Below, piece after piece: positions 1 to 5,303 of a stretch of DNA of 6,850 nucleotides (position 1 is its first letter; the number at the start of each line of letters is the position of its first letter). The translations under genes were made by a program, and so were the position numbers. The notes under the pieces are model-generated. The model saw only the letters and a program-made list of their open reading frames with translations, was not told the DNA's origin and ran no database searches. This stretch comes from an uncultured Clostridium sp. (GTDB lineage Bacteria; Bacillota; Clostridia; Lachnospirales; Lachnospiraceae). The DNA is taken from the NCBI GenBank assembly GCA_902464345.1, contig CABQJA010000119.1:1-6850 (forward strand). The letters run 5' to 3'.

Positions 1-15
1 CAATTATAAATTCGG

Positions 16-46
16 TTGTTATAACCACCATTTTGAAAATTATTAT
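16..46 (+). promoter_or_regulatory. Tentative promoter for the Crp/Fnr gene
   Basis: TTGTTA at 16-21 and TATTAT at 41-46 resemble sigma-A -35 and -10 boxes, but they are 19 bp apart, longer than the usual 17. The -35 box overlaps an 8-bp palindrome, GTTATAAC, at 18-25. The region is so AT-rich that chance matches are expected. It would give a leader of about 130 nt before the ATG at 183. This is a weak call. Confidence 0.25.
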
Positions 47-81
47 TAATTTAACAAAAATTAAAATGGCTCTATAGCCGA

Positions 82-117
82 CTACAACATACATTACCTA
101 CAACATATATAGATTAC
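82..117. repeat. Imperfect direct repeat upstream of the Crp/Fnr gene
   Basis: CTACAACATA occurs at 82-91 and again at 98-107. Each copy is followed by ATTAC, at 93-97 and 113-117, so the repeat unit is CTACAACATA-n-ATTAC with a 1-bp gap in the first copy and a 5-bp gap in the second. The copies are 16 bp apart and lie 66-101 bp upstream of the regulator's start. They could be binding sites for a regulator, including self-binding, or simple local duplication. The sequence alone does not decide. Confidence 0.5.
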
Positions 118-167
118 TATACATGGGGGGTAAAAATCAATAGTATTATTTTAAAAATGAGGGAAAA

Positions 168-173
168 AGAGGG
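168..173 (+). promoter_or_regulatory. Ribosome binding site of the Crp/Fnr gene
   Basis: AGAGGG lies 9 nt before the ATG at 183 and supports that start codon. Confidence 0.7.
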
Positions 174-182
174 TTTCTACTT

Positions 183-887
183 ATGAAAAATGGAAAAGCA
201 GATTATGATTTAAATGAAGTACTGGAAATGATGGCTTTTACGGGCCTCACCGCAGAAGATCTCCGTACCATGAAAGAGTTAAATCTCCTGTGCGAGCGCC
301 ATTATAAACGGAATGCACTTATCTTTAAATCCGGGGAGATTACCGAGGAGCTCGGCATCGTAGTTCATGGAAATGTCATCGTGGAAAGTGTGGACTACTG
401 GGGATCCAAGAGCATCCTGAGCTCCGTCCTTCCGGGTAAGGTCTTTGGCGAAACCTATGCCCTGTCCGGCCATCGTCTGATGATCGATGCCAGAGCTACA
501 GAGCCTTCCACAATTTTCCTTCTGAATGTAAAGGCAATCATGTCCGGTCAGTATGATCATTATGCCTGGCAGCATCAGATGTTAAAAAATCTGCTGCTCC
601 TATCCTCCCGCCGCGGCCTGACTCTGTCACTGCATATCTTCTATATTACACCGAAGAAGATCCGGGAGCGGGTCAGCTACTACCTCTCCGGTATGGCAAG
701 CTCCCTCGGAACAACCGAGTTTGACATTCCCTTCAACCGGGAACAGTTTGCCGATTTCCTGAATGTAGATCGAAGTGCCCTTTCCAAGGAGCTCAGCAAC
801 ATGCAGAAGGAAGGCCTGATCGAATTCCGCAAGAATCATTTCAAGCTTCTGGAGCTGGAGCATACGGAGATCAACACCACCCGCTAG
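183..887 (+). CDS. Crp/Fnr-family transcriptional regulator
   Basis: A 234-residue cytoplasmic DNA-binding regulator of normal length for the Crp/Fnr family. Residues about 30-115 form the cyclic-nucleotide-binding-like beta-roll, with the glycine-rich turn PGKVFGETYA at 84-93. A dimerisation helix follows at about 120-150 (KNLLLLSSRRGLTLS). The C-terminal winged helix-turn-helix is at about 155-223, with NREQFADFLNVDRSALSKEL at 185-204 as the helix-turn-helix core. By hand alignment, the Arg-Ser pair that contacts cAMP phosphate in E. coli CRP is replaced by Leu99-Met100, so cAMP binding is unlikely. There is only one cysteine (Cys37), so an FNR-type iron-sulfur cluster is also unlikely. The signal it senses is unknown. 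It converges on the hydrolase gene with 21 bp between the stops and no convincing terminator. The family is certain; the ligand and targets are not. Confidence 0.93.
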   Translation: MKNGKADYDLNEVLEMMAFTGLTAEDLRTMKELNLLCERHYKRNALIFKSGEITEELGIVVHGNVIVESVDYWGSKSILSSVLPGKVFGETYALSGHRLMIDARATEPSTIFLLNVKAIMSGQYDHYAWQHQMLKNLLLLSSRRGLTLSLHIFYITPKKIRERVSYYLSGMASSLGTTEFDIPFNREQFADFLNVDRSALSKELSNMQKEGLIEFRKNHFKLLELEHTEINTTR

Positions 888-908
888 CTTCTTTGCTCCG
901 CTGATTTT

Positions 909-1679
909 CTACACCACATATTCCTTCCGGCCCTGATCTGCTGCCATGATTGCACGCATCATCCGTTCCGGTTCCGCAAACAGTCCGCCATGACCGCAGT
1001 TCTTTTCCACCTTCATTGTGATCCTGGCATTCTCACCGATATGCTTCTTTGCCATTTTCCGGAAAGACTGATCATACTTTCCTTTATCGCCGTACCACAC
1101 ATGCATATCTGCCTTTTCAAATGCATCAAACTTGATCTGATAACCGCAGTTCGCTGCACACAACCGCTTATAGGTATCCTTGGTCACCCAGGTACAGATC
1201 TTCTTTTCCAGCTCTTCCCAGGACTGTCCGGTTACCTTGGTAGCGAATTTCGGATCGGTAACACTTTTATAGATGATAGATGCCATGAGATTACTGATAT
1301 TCCCTCTCCACCATTTCGGAAAGCTCTTCATATCCATGCCGTCTACGATAGCCGTTTTCACCTGAACCTGTCCGCTGTGGAGTACCTCTGTCAGAATCCA
1401 GGCACCGGCCGAGCATCCGTACATCACATCGATTTTTCCGTTGAACTTCTCCTTGATATATTGAATCGCACACATTGCCTCATGCTCATAAATATGCTCC
1501 TGTGGTGCTTCCTTCTCCCGCTCATCTCCGTTAAATCCGTCATATGCTACCATAATCATGTGGTAATATTTCTCTGCCACCTCAATAAACGGAAGTCCGG
1601 CCGGATTCCAGTAAACACCGCCGCCCACAAATATCATAAGTGTCTTTTCATTCTCTGTCCCGAATTCTGTATATTTCAT
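909..1679 (-). CDS. Alpha/beta hydrolase, cytoplasmic
   Basis: A 256-residue protein with the alpha/beta hydrolase fold. The oxyanion strand-loop is IFVGGG at 16-21, and the nucleophile elbow is G-C-S-A-G at 88-92 with Ser90. A cap-like insert rich in Trp and Lys spans about 115-190. The likely catalytic acid is Asp198 in WYGDKGKYD, and the histidine is His230 in NCGHGG. It has no signal peptide or membrane segment, so it should act in the cytosol. The start is fixed by AGGAGG 9 nt upstream. It lies 144 bp downstream of tetR on the same strand, and no promoter is obvious between them, so co-transcription is likely. The reading frame is open upstream of the ATG all the way back to the tetR stop codon. 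The substrate (ester, peptide or thioester) cannot be told from the sequence. Confidence 0.88.
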   Translation of the reverse strand: MKYTEFGTENEKTLMIFVGGGVYWNPAGLPFIEVAEKYYHMIMVAYDGFNGDEREKEAPQEHIYEHEAMCAIQYIKEKFNGKIDVMYGCSAGAWILTEVLHSGQVQVKTAIVDGMDMKSFPKWWRGNISNLMASIIYKSVTDPKFATKVTGQSWEELEKKICTWVTKDTYKRLCAANCGYQIKFDAFEKADMHVWYGDKGKYDQSFRKMAKKHIGENARITMKVEKNCGHGGLFAEPERMMRAIMAADQGRKEYVV

Positions 1680-1688
1680 AGTTTCTCT

Positions 1689-1694
1689 CCTCCT
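1689..1694 (-). promoter_or_regulatory. Strong ribosome binding site of the hydrolase gene
   Basis: On the minus strand AGGAGG stands 9 nt before the ATG at 1679. This shows that translation restarts here rather than continuing from the open frame upstream. Confidence 0.85.
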
Positions 1695-1700
1695 ATCTGC

Positions 1701-1808
1701 TCCTGTGCTCTTTGCCTTGTACTCGTTCTTGCATTCTTTTGCCTTGTATTTGTTCCTGTGTTCTTTCGCCTTATATCCGTTTCTGCGTTTGCCTGTACCT
1801 GTCCTGTT
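1701..1808 (-). repeat. Four degenerate 27-bp tandem repeats between tetR and the hydrolase gene
   Basis: Read on the minus strand, four consecutive 27-bp units each begin with AAC: 1808-1782, 1781-1755, 1754-1728 and 1727-1701. Translated in the frame shared with tetR and the hydrolase, they give NRTGTGKRR, NGYKAKEHR, NKYKAKECK and NEYKAKSTG. The last three are clearly alike (N-x-Y-K-A-K); the first has diverged. The whole 144-bp spacer (1680-1823) has no stop in this frame and no ATG, GTG or TTG. The period is a multiple of three. It may be a decayed or rarely used coding linker, or a minisatellite-like expansion that happens to keep the frame. Confidence 0.8.
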
Positions 1809-1823
1809 CTTCTGCCTGGATCC

Positions 1824-2408
1824 TCAGTTTCCCTTTATATACTGCTCGACCGCCTTCAGCTGGTACTCTATACTTTCATCCAGAGCGGACTCCACCATGT
1901 TTTTCCTGTGCTCCCGCATTGCATAAATGCATTTTAACAGGTTTACGACCACACCCGGATTCACATGGGATCCGGCATCCGTCAGCATGGACAGCCAGCC
2001 CCGCACCTTGATCTCCTGTGCCTTCGCATCAAATAAGCCTTCCACCGCCATATGCTTCTGCATCCACATAAAGTCCTCCGCGGAGACGAACTGCATCAGG
2101 TCATAATCGCTCTTTAAATATTCCTTATAATACTCTATAAATTCATGGGTGGATATCTGCTGCCGACCGCCCATCTTTGCCTGCAGACTCTCTCCGGATT
2201 TTTCTCCGGTGTACGCAAACAATGCAATCAGGAAATCCTCCTTTGAGCTGTAGAAATTATAAAAGCTGCCCTTTGCAATCCCAACTGCCCGCGCCAGCTT
2301 ATCCACTGTCATTCTCTGGACCCCATATTCCTTTAACAATGTGATTCCAGCCGTAAAAAGCTGTTCCCGAATCTTCTCCTGATCCTCAGTCGTAAAATGT
2401 CCTGACAT
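1824..2408 (-). CDS. TetR-family transcriptional regulator
   Basis: A 194-residue regulator, typical in length for TetR. The N-terminal DNA-binding domain is at about 10-58, with the helix-turn-helix TVDKLARAVGIAKGSFYNFY at 34-53 followed by SSKEDF, a classic family signature. The remainder (about 65-190) is the helical ligand-binding and dimer domain, whose inducer is unknown. I chose the ATG at 2408 because AAGAGG precedes it by 6 nt. An in-frame ATG at 2471 would add 21 residues, but it falls at the predicted transcription start and has no ribosome binding site. The gene is transcribed away from the sodium symporter gene across a shared control region, the usual arrangement for a local TetR repressor. 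The hydrolase gene follows on the same strand. It probably controls itself and the divergent transporter unit; this is inference. Confidence 0.92.
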   Translation of the reverse strand: MSGHFTTEDQEKIREQLFTAGITLLKEYGVQRMTVDKLARAVGIAKGSFYNFYSSKEDFLIALFAYTGEKSGESLQAKMGGRQQISTHEFIEYYKEYLKSDYDLMQFVSAEDFMWMQKHMAVEGLFDAKAQEIKVRGWLSMLTDAGSHVNPGVVVNLLKCIYAMREHRKNMVESALDESIEYQLKAVEQYIKGN

Positions 2409-2414
2409 CTGTTT

Positions 2415-2420
2415 CCTCTT
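2415..2420 (-). promoter_or_regulatory. Ribosome binding site that decides the tetR start
   Basis: On the minus strand AAGAGG lies 6 nt before the ATG at 2408. The alternative ATG at 2471 has no comparable site. Confidence 0.75.
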
Positions 2421-2443
2421 TTCTTTTCGCTGTAGCTTTTTGC

Positions 2444-2473
2444 AGATGACCGTTTCATTCATTTTGGTCATCT
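2444..2473. promoter_or_regulatory. Inverted repeat in the tetR leader, candidate operator
   Basis: AGATGACC at 2444-2451 and its exact reverse complement GGTCATCT at 2466-2473 are 14 bp apart. The repeat begins at the predicted tetR transcription start and runs into the leader, where a bound repressor would block transcription. TetR-family operators are palindromes in this size range. An RNA hairpin in the leader is the alternative reading. Confidence 0.5.
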
Positions 2474-2475
2474 TG

Positions 2476-2504
2476 ATATTAGTCTATTCTAACCATTTTG
2501 TCAA
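2476..2504 (-). promoter_or_regulatory. Sigma-A promoter of tetR
   Basis: On the minus strand a perfect -35 box TTGACA (2504-2499) is followed by a 17-bp spacer and TAATAT (2481-2476) as the -10 box, four of six matches to consensus. Transcription would start near 2469, leaving a leader of about 60 nt before the ATG at 2408. The spacer contains TTAG/CTAA half-sites (2479-2482 and 2489-2492). Confidence 0.7.
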
Positions 2505-2520
2505 TCCATAAATTATAAAT

Positions 2521-2536
2521 CCCTGTGATCACAGGG
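2521..2536. promoter_or_regulatory. Perfect 16-bp palindrome between the divergent promoters
   Basis: CCCTGTGATCACAGGG reads the same on both strands with no mismatch. It sits upstream of both -35 boxes, 16 bp from the tetR one and 10 bp from the transporter one. It has no loop and no T-tract, so a protein-binding site fits better than a terminator. Its core carries the TGTGA and TCACA words of Crp/Fnr sites, but they abut instead of being 6 bp apart, so it is not a standard Crp/Fnr site. TetR or another dimeric regulator is possible. Confidence 0.6.
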
Positions 2537-2546
2537 CTGATTTCAT

Positions 2547-2575
2547 TTGACCAACCCGGCACAATATAATACAAT
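2547..2575 (+). promoter_or_regulatory. Sigma-A promoter of the transporter unit
   Basis: TTGACC at 2547-2552 and TACAAT at 2570-2575 each match consensus in five of six positions and are exactly 17 bp apart. Transcription would start near 2582, about 32 nt before the ATG. TGACC (2548-2552) overlaps the -35 box and GGTCT (2576-2580) follows the -10 box, forming inverted half-sites similar to those in the tetR leader. Confidence 0.7.
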
Positions 2576-2603
2576 GGTCTGTATATGAAAAATAATCGGG
2601 TAT

Positions 2604-2609
2604 AGGTGA
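2604..2609 (+). promoter_or_regulatory. Ribosome binding site of the NSS transporter gene
   Basis: AGGTGA lies 4 nt before the ATG at 2614. It is an acceptable site, slightly close to the start. Confidence 0.6.
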
Positions 2610-2613
2610 CTAC

Positions 2614-3945
2614 ATGAAAACAAATCAGAAACGAACTTCTTTCGGAAGCCGTTGGGGCTTCATCCTTGCCTCTGTCGGTTCGGCAGTCGGCATGGCAAAC
2701 GTCTGGGGATTCCCCAATAAACTCGGAAGCAATGGTGGAGGTGCCTTTCTTCTTATTTATCTGCTGTTCATTTTCCTGTTCAGCTATGTCGGACTTCCGG
2801 CCGAATTTGCAATTGGGCGTTATTCCGGAACCGGTACGCTGGGTTCCTATGAAACCGCATGGGCTTCCAGACATAAAAAGGCAGGCATTGTCGGACGCAC
2901 ACTTGGCTGGCTTCCCCTGATCGGATCGCTTTGTATTACGATCGGCTATTCCATTATCGTAGCCTACGTCCTGAAGGCCTTTATTGATTCGGCCTCCGGT
3001 CTTTTGATGACCGTGGATACCGCAGAATGGTTCGGCACATTTTCCACTACGGACTTTTCCGTAGTGCCGTTTCATATTATTGTAATTATCGGAACACTCC
3101 TGACACTGCTGTTCGGTGCCAGCAGCATTGAGAAAAGCAACAAGATCATGATGCCGTTGTTCTTCCTGATCTTTCTGGTGCTTGCCATCCGTGTTGCCTT
3201 TCTTCCGGGTTCCGGCAGCGGATATCTGTTTATGTTCCTTCCGCGCTGGGAGGCTCTGACGAATCCGGCGGTCTGGATCAGTGCCATGGGACAGGCATTC
3301 TTCTCGCTCTCCGTAACCGGCAGCGGTATGATCACCTACGGTTCCTACTTAAGTGATACAGAGGATGTTATTTCTATTTCCAGACATACGGCGATCTTTG
3401 ATACGATTGCAGCCCTTGTCGCTGCTCTTGTCATCATCCCGGCCTGCTTCTCCTATGGTGTGGACGTTGGTGCCGGCCCCGGCCTGCTGTTTATCACTCT
3501 GCCGGCGATCCTGCAGGATATTCCATTTGGCAGACTGTTTGCAATCATCCTGTATGCCGCTATGATCTTTGCAGGCGTCAGCTCCCTGCAGAATATGTTT
3601 GAGGCAGTAATCGAATCCCTGCTTCACCGCTTCCCGCGTCTGAACCGTACGGCTACACTGGCAATCATCTGCATCCTGTGCTTTGGTGCCGGTGTTGGTA
3701 TGGAAACCATTAACCGCTGGGGCGTCTGGATGGATCTGGTGTCTATCTACATCATCCCGATCGGTGCGACTCTGGGTGCGATCTCCTGGTTCTGGATCAT
3801 GAAGAAGGACGATCTCTTATCCGCCATCAACCGCGGCAGCAAGAAGCCACAGGGAAATGTCTGGTATTTTATGGGACGGTATTTATATGTGCCGATCGCA
3901 ATGATCCTGTGTATCGTTGCCCTTGCACTGAAAATTGCATTTTAG
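2614..3945 (+). CDS. Sodium-dependent NSS (SNF) family symporter
   Basis: A 443-residue inner-membrane symporter of the neurotransmitter:sodium symporter family, which couples sodium entry to uptake of amino acids or related compounds. I count about 11 helices, as in bacterial MhsT: roughly 13-34, 43-68, 92-125, 152-171, 175-197, 217-245, 259-284, 305-335, 345-363, 370-397 and 420-441. Helix 1 carries the unwound sodium site G22-S-A24-V25-G-M-A-N29. GSNGGGAF (38-45) leads into helix 2. QAFFSLSVTGSG (227-238) matches helix 6, and AGVSS (320-324) matches the second sodium site in helix 8. By hand alignment to LeuT, the sodium ligands appear kept. The external-gate arginine (LeuT Arg30, usually W/L-R-F-P) is Gly32 here, while the partner Asp404 seems kept as Asp374. 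It is the first gene of a rightward unit. The family is certain; the substrate is unknown. Confidence 0.94.
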   Translation: MKTNQKRTSFGSRWGFILASVGSAVGMANVWGFPNKLGSNGGGAFLLIYLLFIFLFSYVGLPAEFAIGRYSGTGTLGSYETAWASRHKKAGIVGRTLGWLPLIGSLCITIGYSIIVAYVLKAFIDSASGLLMTVDTAEWFGTFSTTDFSVVPFHIIVIIGTLLTLLFGASSIEKSNKIMMPLFFLIFLVLAIRVAFLPGSGSGYLFMFLPRWEALTNPAVWISAMGQAFFSLSVTGSGMITYGSYLSDTEDVISISRHTAIFDTIAALVAALVIIPACFSYGVDVGAGPGLLFITLPAILQDIPFGRLFAIILYAAMIFAGVSSLQNMFEAVIESLLHRFPRLNRTATLAIICILCFGAGVGMETINRWGVWMDLVSIYIIPIGATLGAISWFWIMKKDDLLSAINRGSKKPQGNVWYFMGRYLYVPIAMILCIVALALKIAF

Positions 3946-3995
3946 AGTTATTTTAAGCCTGTTACGGTTGTCGGAACGAGGACTTATATAAAAGA

Positions 3996-4002
3996 AAGAA
4001 GG
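3996..4002 (+). promoter_or_regulatory. Ribosome binding site of the DUF1295 gene
   Basis: AAGAAGG lies 6 nt before the ATG at 4009. The 63-bp gap after the transporter stop shows no terminator and no convincing promoter, which fits co-transcription. Confidence 0.65.
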
Positions 4003-4008
4003 TATCTT

Positions 4009-4800
4009 ATGAAATTTCTGATTTTACTGCTGATCGCATTACTGATCAGCTCCATTGGCTTCAAAAAATTTGTGTGGTTTATTTCTATCGGCTATGGCTT
4101 CTCCATTGCCGGAATCGGAATTGCACTGCTCATTCTGTTCCACAGCACGCTGACTCCGGTCACTGTGATTCTGTCTGTTCTGCTGATCATCTACGGCTGC
4201 CGGCTCGGTGGTTATCTGCTGATCCGGGAACGGAAAAGTGCCTCCTATCAGAACACCATGAAAACCGAAGTGAAGGATGGTTCTGATATGAACATTTTCC
4301 TGAAAATCCTGATCTGGATCGTATGTGCATTCCTGTATTGCTGTGAGGCAGCGCCGGTCTTCTTCCGTCTGCAAAACGGTGCCGCTACCGATGTGACTGC
4401 AATTGTCGGAACCGTAATCATGGCACTTGGAATCCTTCTGGAATCTGCATCCGATCTAACAAAGAATCATTATAAGAAAGAGCATCCACACCGGTTCTGC
4501 GATGTCGGATTATTTAAAATCGTGCGTTGCCCGAACTACCTTGGAGAGGTATTGATCTGGACCGGTGCCTTCGTCTCGGGCGTCACAGCACTCCATGGTG
4601 TTTTCCAGTGGGCAGCTGCCATCTTCGGCTGGGTCTGCATCGTATATATCATGTTCGGTGGTGCCAGACGACTGGAGCTCCGCCAGAACAAGAACTATGG
4701 CGATGATCCGGAATATCAGGCATATGTAAAGAAAACACCGATCCTGCTTCCGCTGATTCCGCTTTACAGTGTTGCAAAATATAAATGGCTTGTGGGGTAA
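4009..4800 (+). CDS. DUF1295 (steroid 5-alpha-reductase-like) membrane protein
   Basis: A 263-residue polytopic membrane protein of the PF06966 (DUF1295) type, related in its C-terminal half to steroid 5-alpha reductases and isoprenylcysteine methyltransferases. Visible helices are near 2-19, 22-45, 50-72, 95-120, 128-148, 182-200 and 201-218. Family motifs appear in order: YGCRLGGYLLIRERK at 62-76, E145 and D149 in ESASD, HPHRFCDVGLF at 159-169, and RCPNYLGEVLIWTG at 173-186. The last is the conserved loop thought to bind the cofactor. The tail is KNYGDDPEYQAYVKKTPILL at 228-247. Related enzymes use NADPH to reduce a carbon double bond, but the substrate of bacterial DUF1295 proteins is not established. 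It lies between the NSS transporter and a small membrane protein whose start is 5 bp beyond its stop, so one transcript is likely. Confidence 0.88.
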   Translation: MKFLILLLIALLISSIGFKKFVWFISIGYGFSIAGIGIALLILFHSTLTPVTVILSVLLIIYGCRLGGYLLIRERKSASYQNTMKTEVKDGSDMNIFLKILIWIVCAFLYCCEAAPVFFRLQNGAATDVTAIVGTVIMALGILLESASDLTKNHYKKEHPHRFCDVGLFKIVRCPNYLGEVLIWTGAFVSGVTALHGVFQWAAAIFGWVCIVYIMFGGARRLELRQNKNYGDDPEYQAYVKKTPILLPLIPLYSVAKYKWLVG

Positions 4801-4805
4801 TTAAA

Positions 4806-5300
4806 ATGAAACATTCCAAGAAAAATTATGAGGATTTCTCCCTATCACTGGCACTGTTTGATGCCCTGCCGGTTATCTTTTTCAGTCTTGCGGTCCTGTT
4901 GATCGCCATTCGTTTTCAGAATCTCCTGTTCATCACAGGTGCCATTCTCTGCGTCTGTGCCGGACTCGGAAAGGTCATCTGGAAGATCATCCTGGCGGCA
5001 TCCCGCCGGGATATTGTCTGGCTAAACCGACAGCTCCGGTTTCTGATGCCGACCGGCTTCCTGCTTATCATTCTCGGCATTCTGACCGGTCTCCGACGCA
5101 TTTCCTTTGCTGCATTACTGGCAGATATCCTTGCATTTCCTGCCATCCTATGCTTTTCTGTGACACTGCTCGGAATGGTTCTCATGAGTATTTTTGCTTT
5201 TACCCTGGACGCTTCCAAGGCACGCTCCAACTGGATCGAGCAGATCACCAATGCCATTGCACAGGGCTGCTTTCTGCTGGGTGTGATCCTCTGCATCTGA
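4806..5300 (+). CDS. Small multi-helix membrane protein of unknown function
   Basis: A 164-residue hydrophobic protein I do not recognise. It has four or five likely membrane helices (about 17-35, 38-63, 80-97, 104-130, 148-163). A basic loop, SRRDIVWLNRQLRF, is at 66-79, and a polar conserved-looking stretch, TLDASKARSNWIEQITN, at 133-149 before the last helix. There is no signal peptidase site and no catalytic motif that I can name. I start it at 4806, where a GGGG run at 4794-4797 is 8 nt upstream. An in-frame ATG at 4785 would overlap the previous gene by 16 bp and has no ribosome binding site. It is probably translationally coupled to the DUF1295 gene and may be its membrane partner; that is inference from position only. 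Its stop is 3 bp from the stop of the converging hydrolase gene. Confidence 0.8.
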   Translation: MKHSKKNYEDFSLSLALFDALPVIFFSLAVLLIAIRFQNLLFITGAILCVCAGLGKVIWKIILAASRRDIVWLNRQLRFLMPTGFLLIILGILTGLRRISFAALLADILAFPAILCFSVTLLGMVLMSIFAFTLDASKARSNWIEQITNAIAQGCFLLGVILCI

Positions 5301-5303
5301 ACC

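Noticed and set aside
123..143. Tiny open frame MGGKNQ before the Crp/Fnr gene as a leader peptide
   Set aside because: Six codons with no ribosome binding site upstream and no attenuator-like structure after it.
990..1937. Long plus-strand open frame of 315 codons across the hydrolase and tetR genes
   Set aside because: It is antisense to two genes with clear family motifs and ribosome binding sites. Its translation is Cys/Leu/His/Pro-rich without any domain pattern, and no ribosome binding site supports it.
2409..2471. Upstream ATG at 2471 as the tetR start
   Set aside because: It coincides with the predicted transcription start and lacks a ribosome binding site, while 2408 has AAGAGG at good spacing.
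2565..2570. TATAAT as the -10 box of the transporter promoter
   Set aside because: It is a perfect -10 hexamer, but only 12 bp from TTGACC. TACAAT at 2570-2575 has the ideal 17-bp spacing. TATAAT would need an extended or activator-dependent promoter.
2479..3075. Minus-strand open frame of 198 codons over the divergent control region and the transporter start
   Set aside because: It lies opposite the strongly conserved NSS sequence and runs through both promoters. The composition is low in hydrophobic structure and no family is recognisable.
3962..3992. Possible promoter between the transporter and DUF1295 genes
   Set aside because: TTACGG with TATATA is 17 bp apart, but the -35 box matches poorly. 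TTGTCG with TATAAA is only 13 bp apart. Co-transcription is simpler.
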